From positions 1-5,122 of the forward strand of contig CAZEXD010000036.1 in NCBI GenBank assembly GCA_964516865.1: DNA of 5,122 bases, read 5' to 3'. Each line of letters opens with the position of its first letter. Positions within the stretch are counted from its first letter, which is position 1. The position numbers were made by a program, and so were the translations under genes. A model generated the notes under the pieces. It was not told where the DNA came from and ran no database searches. It was given only the letters and a program-made list of their open reading frames with translations. Origin of the DNA: CAZEXD01 sp964516865. GTDB taxonomy: Bacteria; Patescibacteriota; Minisyncoccia; Minisyncoccales; Staskawiczbacteraceae. Positions 1-4,644 of the stretch are shown one piece after another.

Positions 1-215
1 TTGATATAGCAGAAGAATCTGAATCTTGGATTAATCTAAACAAAGTTGATTGGGAAAAATTAGATAAAGAAGATTCGCAGAATATTACGGCGGTAGAACG
101 GGCCGGAGAAAAAACGAAAACAAAAAACTCTTGGTCATGGATTTTAACTTTGACAATTATAGCTGCAGTTGTAGCATTAATAGGGTTTAAGATTATTAAA
201 AAAATTAAATATTAA
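1..215 (+). CDS. C-terminal fragment of a membrane-anchored protein (5' end outside window)
   Basis: The reading frame is open from base 3 and ends with TAA at 213-215, giving the last 70 residues of a larger protein. The first ~40 residues are acidic and polar (DIAEESESW at the start, then WEKLDKED) and probably form the end of a surface domain or a linker. Residues 45-62 are a single hydrophobic helix (WSWILTLTIIAAVVALIGF), followed by a short lysine-rich tail, KIIKKIKY. By the positive-inside rule the tail should be cytoplasmic and the missing main part outside, which is the type I topology of many single-anchor surface proteins. The visible part carries no recognisable domain, so no function can be given. 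The frame and end are well supported. Whether the missing part has a signal peptide or a known extracellular fold cannot be seen. Confidence 0.7.
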   Translation, partial: DIAEESESWINLNKVDWEKLDKEDSQNITAVERAGEKTKTKNSWSWILTLTIIAAVVALIGFKIIKKIKY

Positions 216-238
216 AACTGGAAAGATAATAAATAAAT

Positions 239-389
239 CCGCTTCCGCTTTTTAGCAAGCGCGGCCGGAAGGGGGGTTCGGTCTTTGCCTTTCCGCCCGC
301 CGACTTGTCCGTCGGAGTTTCAACAGAGGCGGAGCTCGTTAATAAAATCGGTTCGCCCCGAACAAATTTACTTCGTAAATTTAACGGGG
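239..389. repeat. GC-rich hairpin cluster, putative dispersed repeat or structured element
   Basis: This block stands out by composition: bases 241-320 contain 50 G/C of 80, in surroundings well below that. It holds at least three inverted repeats. The first is CGCTT (246-250) with AAGCG (257-261), extended outward by CCG (239-241) with CGG (262-264). The second is CCGAC (300-304) with GTCGG (311-315). The third is the strongest: CCCCG (356-360) with CGGGG (385-389) enclosing AAATTTAC (364-371) and GTAAATTT (375-382) around a TTC loop. A competing hairpin, GTTCG/CGAAC, overlaps the left arm of the third. The minus strand has an 83-codon open frame across it (456-205, TTG start) encoding a low-complexity string such as SVETPTDKSAG. 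I regard this as a by-product of the GC-rich sequence. Strings like it seem familiar from intergenic ORFs of Parcubacteria, an unverified recollection. It could be a dispersed repeat, a structured RNA or a termination region. Confidence 0.4.
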
Positions 390-460
390 TAAAGATTTTT
401 TCAAATACATACCGCCAAAAATAAAAGCGAGGTTTAATTTTTTTCATTGTTGCCAAAAAT

Positions 461-560
461 TTTTATGAATTTTTTTAAAAAAATTTAATATATTATAATA
501 ATAGATCTTTTAATAAATTTAATTAATAAAAAAAATAATAAATAAAAATAGTAAAAAAAA
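461..560. other. Extremely AT-rich intergenic stretch
   Basis: Only 4 of these 100 bases are G or C. The stretch contains a perfect A/T palindrome at 468-485 (AA, seven T, seven A, TT) and many A and T tracts, so the DNA should be easily melted and possibly curved. It separates the GC-rich hairpin block from the small broken gene and contains a consensus -10 box. No open frame of useful length or recognisable RNA is visible. It probably serves as a promoter region. Confidence 0.5.
494..499 (+). promoter_or_regulatory. Candidate -10 box of a promoter
   Basis: A perfect TATAAT lies about 64 bases upstream of the ATG at 563. The position where a -35 box would be expected (about 471-476) is only a T tract, so the match rests on the -10 alone. 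In DNA this rich in A/T such a hexamer can occur by chance. If real, it would drive the small gene at 563-885 and possibly the genes beyond. Confidence 0.25.
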
Positions 561-562
561 TT

Positions 563-610
563 ATGCGACACAAAGAATTAACATCCGGCAAATGGTTTAA
601 CTTTCTTTAG
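563..610 (+). pseudogene. N-terminal fragment of the frameshifted small gene
   Basis: An ATG at 563 opens a 15-codon frame, MRHKELTSGKWFNFL, that ends at TAG (608-610). Restoring one T in the run at 602-604 joins it to the frame at 610. The product then reads GKWFNFSLVEQMANIGAE and is 107 residues in total, which I take to be the ancestral gene. The peptide has the expected character of an N-terminus for the downstream protein: charged, then KW and aromatic residues before the helix SLVEQMANIG. There is no X-XXY-YYZ slippery heptamer at the junction, so programmed frameshifting is unlikely. A mutation or a sequencing/assembly error fits better. The stop codon overlaps the GTG of the next frame (TAGTG), so stop-and-restart translation could still yield the downstream part. 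Confidence 0.5.
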
Positions 611-885
611 TGGAACAGATGGCAAATATTGGCGCCGAAATCGGTCGGGCTATAAATTGGCGGCCCAAAAACGAAAAATACAGCAAAATGGTTTTTGAAA
701 GAGGATTAGAATTATCGGATTTGACAATTGAAGACCCTAAAAACAAGAAACGACTAAAGGAATTATTACGGTTGCGCGAAATGTTGGCTGATTATTTTTA
801 TTTTGATAATATTTATAGTTCTGACGATAAAAAATGGCAAAATTATTTTTATTTTTTCAATTATGCTGCTATAATTAATAAATAA
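610..885 (+). CDS. Small helical protein of unknown function (probably lacks its true N-terminus)
   Basis: This frame encodes 91 residues from GTG (610), or 88 from the ATG at 619. It is rich in charged and aromatic residues and predicted mostly helical. Segments worth noting are EQMANIGAEIGRAINW (2-17), FERGLELSDLTIEDPKNKKR (29-48), LKELLRLREMLADYF (49-63), and a C-terminal WQNYFYFFNYAA rich in Tyr and Phe. There is no signal peptide, membrane helix or catalytic motif. The pattern matches my recollection of a family of ~105-residue uncharacterised proteins widespread in Parcubacteria-like genomes; I cannot confirm this here. Those proteins start about 16 residues further upstream, and the matching residues lie in another frame at 563-610, so the gene looks frameshifted. 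No Shine-Dalgarno precedes either start. The amino-acid pattern suggests a once-functional gene, with the break either recent or technical. Confidence 0.6.
   Translation: MEQMANIGAEIGRAINWRPKNEKYSKMVFERGLELSDLTIEDPKNKKRLKELLRLREMLADYFYFDNIYSSDDKKWQNYFYFFNYAAIINK
867..875 (+). promoter_or_regulatory. Candidate extended -10 promoter for the SIMPL-HIT unit
   Basis: TGCTATAAT is a perfect extended -10 element (TGnTATAAT) inside the last codons of the small gene. It lies about 60 bases upstream of the ATG at 937. No good -35 box is seen, but extended -10 promoters can do without one. Transcription would start near 882 and place the hairpin at 898-925 in a short leader. The match is exact but short, and the background is AT-rich. 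Confidence 0.3.
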
Positions 886-897
886 TAATTAATAATT

Positions 898-925
898 CAG
901 TCCTGTAGTTTTGACTATAGCACTG
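898..925 (+). promoter_or_regulatory. Imperfect inverted repeat in the leader of the SIMPL gene
   Basis: CAGTCCTGTAGT (898-909) faces ACTATAGCACTG (914-925) across a TTTG loop. Ten Watson-Crick pairs and one G-U pair form, with a single C-C mismatch. No T run follows, so it is not a normal terminator for + strand transcription. It ends 11 bases before the ATG at 937. It may be an RNA hairpin affecting translation or stability of the downstream message, or a two-fold operator for a dimeric regulator. Which of these applies cannot be told from one copy. Confidence 0.4.
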
Positions 926-936
926 GAATATAAAAC

Positions 937-1689
937 ATGAATATTGAAACAAAACAATTTGATTTTTCTAACCGCGTATATGTTATTATTGCGGTTTTAG
1001 TGATTGTTATTGCCGTTTCCTATATTGCTAGCGTTGTTTTAGATATTTTAAATTTGCCGGCGTTTCAACCAGGAGAAATAACAATTACCGGCGAAGGCAA
1101 GGTATACGCAATTCCCGATTTGGCAACTGTGGATTTAAGCATGGTTGACGAAGGAATGGATATATCTTTAATTACAAAAAAGAATACAGAAAAAATGAAT
1201 GCTCTTATCGCGGACATAAAAGCTTTAGGTATTGACGAAAAAGACATTAAAACAACTCAATATAGTTTAGTCCCTCAATATAATTGGACAGAAAAAGAGG
1301 GACAAATATTTATCGGTTATAAATTGACAAACACCATATTGGTAACAATCAGGGATTTTGCGAAAATAGGAGATGTTTTAGGCAAAGCAAATAAGAGGGG
1401 GACAAATCAGATTGGCGACATTAGTTTTTCTGTTGAAGACTCGGAAAAAGTAAAGCAAGAAGCAAGGGATAAAGCAATCAGTCAGGCAAAAGAAAAAGCC
1501 GAAAAATTAGCCAAAGCAACGGGTTTCAGATTAGGTAAGGTAGTAAATGTTCAAGAAAGTTATTCTCCTTATTATCCGATTAGGAAACCGCAGCAAAAAT
1601 TTGAGGAGGAAGCGGCGGTAACCCCCGATATTCAAGCCGGTCAGCAGGAAATAACAAGCAATGTAAATATTACCTATCTTATTTATTAA
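937..1689 (+). CDS. SIMPL (DUF541) domain protein, membrane-anchored
   Basis: This 250-residue protein has a short cytoplasmic N-terminus and one hydrophobic helix at about residues 14-35. The rest is an extracytoplasmic SIMPL/DUF541 domain (YggE/BP26 family). Family signs are the opening strand ITITGEGKVYAIPDLATV (48-65), the helix with KNTEKMNALIADIKALGI (82-99), the ~DIKTTQYSLVPQY segment (103-115), and the long Lys/Glu/Ala helix KVKQEARDKAISQAKEKAEK (171-190). GFRLGKVVNVQES (196-208) and a closing strand SNVNITYLIY (241-250) complete the set. There is no lipobox, so the helix is more likely an uncleaved anchor. Some relatives form ring or channel-like oligomers and have been linked to oxidative stress, but the molecular role of the family is not settled. 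The start is the first in-frame ATG before the anchor; the upstream GGAA is a weak ribosome site at best. It is probably co-transcribed with the HIT gene, five bases downstream. Confidence 0.9.
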   Translation: MNIETKQFDFSNRVYVIIAVLVIVIAVSYIASVVLDILNLPAFQPGEITITGEGKVYAIPDLATVDLSMVDEGMDISLITKKNTEKMNALIADIKALGIDEKDIKTTQYSLVPQYNWTEKEGQIFIGYKLTNTILVTIRDFAKIGDVLGKANKRGTNQIGDISFSVEDSEKVKQEARDKAISQAKEKAEKLAKATGFRLGKVVNVQESYSPYYPIRKPQQKFEEEAAVTPDIQAGQQEITSNVNITYLIY

Positions 1690-1694
1690 TTTTT

Positions 1695-2099
1695 ATGGAT
1701 TGCGTTTTTTGCAAAATTATAAAAGGGGAAATACCTTGTTATAAAATTTATGAAGACAAAAAAGTTTTAGCGTTTTTGGATATTAATCCTTTTAGTAGGG
1801 GACATACCCTTTTGGTGCCCAAAAAACATTCAAAATGGGTATGGGACCTAGAAGAAAAAGATTATTTATATTTGATGAAAAAAGTTAAAGAAATCGCAAA
1901 AGCGATGCAAAAAGAATTTAAGACAGATTGGATAGTAGAAGGAATAGCGGGCATTGAGGTTCCGCACGCCCACATTCATATAATTCCCAGAAAAATTGAC
2001 GATGGATTGGGTACTTTTCCTCAAAAAGTTTTAGAGCCAAAACCCCCCGCTGAAGAAATGGCAGAGATAGCCAAAAGACTTAGAGAGAAACTAAAATAG
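1695..2099 (+). CDS. HIT family nucleotide hydrolase/transferase
   Basis: This 134-residue cytoplasmic protein has the full layout of the histidine triad family. It opens with CVFCKIIKGEIPCYKIYEDK (3-22), followed by LAFLDINPFSRGHTLLVPKKH (25-45). The triad HAHIHIIPR lies at 91-99, with His93, the middle His, the expected nucleophile that forms a nucleotidyl intermediate. Cys3, Cys6, His45 and His91 match the positions of the structural zinc site in relatives such as Bacillus Hit. Family members split nucleoside phosphoramidates, adenylylated molecules or dinucleoside polyphosphates; which one applies cannot be told here. Just before the triad, the usual Asn/Gly...AGQ segment is replaced by EGIAGIEVP, so the common Gln near the phosphate site is missing. 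The C-terminal 25 residues form an added charged helix. The start directly precedes the CxxC motif; no Shine-Dalgarno is visible, so translation may be coupled to the SIMPL gene. Confidence 0.93.
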   Translation: MDCVFCKIIKGEIPCYKIYEDKKVLAFLDINPFSRGHTLLVPKKHSKWVWDLEEKDYLYLMKKVKEIAKAMQKEFKTDWIVEGIAGIEVPHAHIHIIPRKIDDGLGTFPQKVLEPKPPAEEMAEIAKRLREKLK

Positions 2100-2104
2100 T
2101 TTTT

Positions 2105-2138
2105 AAAAAAGCGCCGGCTTAAGCCGGCGCGGTTTTTT
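2105..2138. terminator. Strong bidirectional rho-independent terminator
   Basis: A perfect 20-base palindrome at 2111-2130 gives an 8-bp all-G/C stem, GCGCCGGC/GCCGGCGC, with a TTAA loop. Six A precede it (2105-2110), and GG plus six T follow (2131-2138). RNA from either strand therefore has a GC hairpin followed by a U run. It sits between the convergent HIT and glycosyltransferase genes and should end both transcripts. The right T run overlaps the glycosyltransferase stop codon (2137-2139) by two bases. Confidence 0.93.
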
Positions 2139-3207
2139 ATTTTTTGTTTTTTAAAACCTCGTAATAAACTTTTTCGTATTCATCAACCATTTTTTCTTTT
2201 GTAAAATTTTTTTCTACCCACCTTCGACAATCATTTCGATCAATTCGATCGATTTTTTTAAGGGCCGCTACTGCTTCATTTACATTTTTGACTATAAAAC
2301 CAGTTTTACCATTAACAACAAGTTCGCGCGCCGATCCCCTATCAAAGACAATGACCGGCGTTCCGCAAGCCATTGCTTCTACGATGAAAAGTCCGAATGG
2401 TTCTCGCCATTGAAGGGGGCAGAGAAGGGCTTTGGCGTTTTTTAATAATTCCACCTTGGTTTTATGATCTATTTCTCCCAAAAATTTAATTTGTTTGTTA
2501 TCTATTAAGGGATTAACCTCTTTTTCAAAAAAATTTTTATCAGCCACATCAACCTTTGCCGCCATTCTTAATTCTAAACCCGATTTTTGGGCAATCTGAA
2601 TCGCTTGAAGTGGACCCTTTTCAGGCGATATTCTTGCCAAAAAAGCCAAATAATTTCCCCCTTTATTAGAGAATTCAAAGTTTTTAATATCAATCCCATT
2701 ATAAACAGTAGCCACATAATTAAGTTGAGGCATCGGTTCTCGTTGATTATTAGAAATAGAAATAAAGAAAGATTTGGCGAAGTTTCCATAGACAATTTGC
2801 TTTAAAGGAATATCTAAGGGTCCATGAATTGTGGTGATCATCGGCGTTTTTTTGAATAATGACTCAAAAACCAGTAACCTCCACCCTACGTGGTTATGAA
2901 TTATATCAACTTTTAGTTTATAGAGTAAGTATTCTAGAATTTTTCCTAGACCAATGAATTTAAGGGCTTCTCGCGCTTCCACCCCCGTTTCATTAGGGGG
3001 GAGGTTCGATCTGATAGATTTTGGAAATACTGGAAGTAATTTCGCTTTTGTAATAGAATCACCGCTTGCCACAAGATAAACCGTATGTCCTCTTTTAACC
3101 AACCCTTCTGTTAAATGGGAGACAACCAACTCGGTCCCGCCGTATTTTTTCGGCGGAACGCTTTCTTCAAAAGGGCTAATTTGAGCAATTCTTAACTTTT
3201 TCATCAT
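2137..3207 (-). CDS. GT4 family glycosyltransferase, AviGT4-like
   Basis: This 356-residue GT-B fold enzyme of family GT4 is predicted to transfer a sugar from a nucleotide-sugar donor with retention of configuration. The N-terminal Rossmann half starts with LRIAQISPFEESVPPKKYGG (5-24), where YGGTE forms the glycine-rich acceptor-side loop. It continues with the RGHTVYLVASGDS strand (39-51), IIHNHVGW (102-109) and TTIHGPL (125-131). The hinge segment is VYNGID (168-173). The donor half contains LARISPEKGP (190-199), and its EX7E motif is Glu269...Glu277 in EPFGLFIVEAMACGTPVI. The opening and YGGTE match the AviGT4-like branch as I know it. There is no signal or membrane helix, so it is probably cytoplasmic or peripheral. 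The start overlaps the upstream gene's TGA (ATGA, 3204-3207) without a Shine-Dalgarno, so coupled translation is likely; Met2 is an alternative start. It is last in a three-gene operon. Donor and acceptor are unknown. Confidence 0.92.
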   Translation of the reverse strand: MMKKLRIAQISPFEESVPPKKYGGTELVVSHLTEGLVKRGHTVYLVASGDSITKAKLLPVFPKSIRSNLPPNETGVEAREALKFIGLGKILEYLLYKLKVDIIHNHVGWRLLVFESLFKKTPMITTIHGPLDIPLKQIVYGNFAKSFFISISNNQREPMPQLNYVATVYNGIDIKNFEFSNKGGNYLAFLARISPEKGPLQAIQIAQKSGLELRMAAKVDVADKNFFEKEVNPLIDNKQIKFLGEIDHKTKVELLKNAKALLCPLQWREPFGLFIVEAMACGTPVIVFDRGSARELVVNGKTGFIVKNVNEAVAALKKIDRIDRNDCRRWVEKNFTKEKMVDEYEKVYYEVLKNKK

Positions 3208-4640
3208 ATTTTAATTTTTTTATTTTTTTTAGAAAACGGTTGAAGAAGATTAAAAAAAAGTTGTTCGGCTAAGGGGGTTATAAAAATTGTTTCAGCGTGC
3301 TGCAAAAGATCGGTTAGACGTTCTATCCAAATATTATACCAAGGAATAATATCAACCAGCCCATCGTATTTTCTTTTAGACAAGAAATATATTTCTTTGA
3401 AGGCGTGAGGAAGAATTTCTTTTCGCGGGATATCAAAAATTTCTATTTTTTCATTTAAAAATTTCAAATCGGGTCTTTTAACGGGATTAAAACCATATGG
3501 GGAAACGGGAGCAATAATTCCGATGGTGTAAATCGAAGATTGTTTCCTCAAAAGGTTTTTTATTTTTTTTATTTCGTGATTAACAACAATTAATAAATTT
3601 TTTTTCTCGTTGAAAATATTCTTTTTTCTTTTACTGATTTTCTTAATATAATTTGCGGCTAAAACCGCTCCTCCAAATTTTCCATTGTGGAGTTTTGATA
3701 TTTTCTTTTTTAAAAAATCCTTCTCTTTTTTGTTTTTAATAAGTGAATTAAGAGTTTTTGCTAAGACAACAGGATTTCCCGCATATTTTATAACTTCTTT
3801 CAATTTTTTATCAAGAATATTCTTTTTTAAGACATAGCCGCCTTCGCCGGCAACTATTACCGGTTTTTTTAAGGCGAGCGCTTCTAAAATTTGAAGATAG
3901 CCGAACTTCCCCACGAAGAAATCAGATGCTTCTAAAAGTTTCAGGTAATCTGCTTGAGAAAGATACGGCAAAAGAAGAAGGTTTTTCTGTTTTTCGGGTT
4001 TTTTGACATCCGCTCCGACCAAAATTATTTCCGTGTTTAAATTCTTGTTTTTCATTATTAAAAGAGCCTGCTTTGTCATTTCTAAAACTGGTTTGAAATA
4101 AGCAGCCGCTAAAATCCAGGTTGCGTTTGGGTTTAAGCCGTATTTTTTCGAGATTATTTTTTTTGGAATAACCCCTTTTTTACCCTGGATTTTATATGGC
4201 GCGAGGGGCGGAATAATTTTTATGTTTTTGACCTCTTCGTTTTTAAAACATTCTAAACCATTTAGAAGCAAAAGATTGGCGTAAGCGGCAAAATTTTTGT
4301 AAACTCCTTCTTTTGTTTGACCGCGGCGATAAATCTGGTCGCAAATAATAATGTTAATATTTTTTTTCAAGGCGGCAACAAAGACCGAAAAAATAAATAA
4401 TTCGTTACTTGGCAAGTCGGCAAAAATAACCGCTTTTGTTCTTGGCGGAAATTTAATTAAAGACGCGTTAATAAGGCCGGGATTAAAGGTTTTGCACCTA
4501 AAGCCGACTTTTTTTATAAATGAGGAATCATAAAGGTTCCAAAAAATAACCTCTGATTTTTTGAATTGCCTAGCAATGGCCAATCCTCTTTCTTGGACGC
4601 CTCGCCAGCCGGCGGTGCCGTAAGTAACAAAAATATACAT
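3204..4640 (-). CDS. GT-B type glycosyltransferase-like protein (MurG/arabinokinase-like) with extra C-terminal domain
   Basis: This 478-residue protein has a GT-B layout. The N-terminal half holds VTYGTAGWRGVQERGLAIAR (5-24), a glycine-rich loop and helix, then VIFADLPSNE (71-80) and CDQIYRRGQTKEG (100-112). The donor-like half has WILAAAYFKP (175-184), EIILVGADV (204-212), LLPYLSQADYLKLLEASDFF (223-242) and GKFGYLQILEALALKKPVIV (244-263). The GKxGY...EAL...KxP pattern resembles the MurG-like domain of plant arabinokinase more than GT4. Where GT4 enzymes have the first Glu of EX7E there is Lys245, while Glu253 is kept. Residues 348-478 form a further alpha/beta region I do not recognise. Neighbouring genes suggest a sugar-transfer role in the same pathway. 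AAAGG, ending seven bases before the ATG at 4640, is the best ribosome site in the window. The gene starts 4 bp after the upstream stop and ends in tandem TGA codons. Catalytic activity is uncertain. Confidence 0.75.
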   Translation of the reverse strand: MYIFVTYGTAGWRGVQERGLAIARQFKKSEVIFWNLYDSSFIKKVGFRCKTFNPGLINASLIKFPPRTKAVIFADLPSNELFIFSVFVAALKKNINIIICDQIYRRGQTKEGVYKNFAAYANLLLLNGLECFKNEEVKNIKIIPPLAPYKIQGKKGVIPKKIISKKYGLNPNATWILAAAYFKPVLEMTKQALLIMKNKNLNTEIILVGADVKKPEKQKNLLLLPYLSQADYLKLLEASDFFVGKFGYLQILEALALKKPVIVAGEGGYVLKKNILDKKLKEVIKYAGNPVVLAKTLNSLIKNKKEKDFLKKKISKLHNGKFGGAVLAANYIKKISKRKKNIFNEKKNLLIVVNHEIKKIKNLLRKQSSIYTIGIIAPVSPYGFNPVKRPDLKFLNEKIEIFDIPRKEILPHAFKEIYFLSKRKYDGLVDIIPWYNIWIERLTDLLQHAETIFITPLAEQLFFNLLQPFSKKNKKIKI

Positions 4641-4644
4641 AAAA

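Noticed and set aside
205..456. 83-codon open frame on the minus strand with a TTG start (ATG possible at 447)
   Set aside because: It overlaps the end of the + strand gene, runs straight through the hairpin block and has low-complexity composition with no domain. Lack of stops is expected in the GC-rich half. I treat it as part of the repeat-like element, though a real small protein is not excluded.
468..485. A/T palindrome as a terminator for the upstream gene
   Set aside because: There is no G/C in the stem, so the hairpin would be too weak. It lies over 250 bases after the stop codon at 215.
602..612. Programmed frameshift at CTT TAG, similar to the CTT TGA site of release factor 2 genes
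   Set aside because: Joining the two frames needs a -1 shift, while the release-factor type is +1. No slippery heptamer or upstream Shine-Dalgarno is present.
911..935. TTGACT followed by TATAAA as a promoter for the SIMPL gene
   Set aside because: The spacing is only about 12-14 bases and the -10 would touch the start codon. TTGACT is also part of the hairpin.
2236..2260. Repeated TTCGATC units within the GT4 gene
   Set aside because: They lie in frame and encode the DRIDRND segment near the C-terminus. Two short copies are more likely slippage or chance than a binding site.
2587..2805. Open frames opposite or out of frame with the SIMPL and glycosyltransferase genes (also at 1065-1247, 2574-2795, 4351-4533 and 4655-4867)
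   Set aside because: All lie inside well-supported genes and show no family motif, and none has its own ribosome site or promoter. They are shadows.
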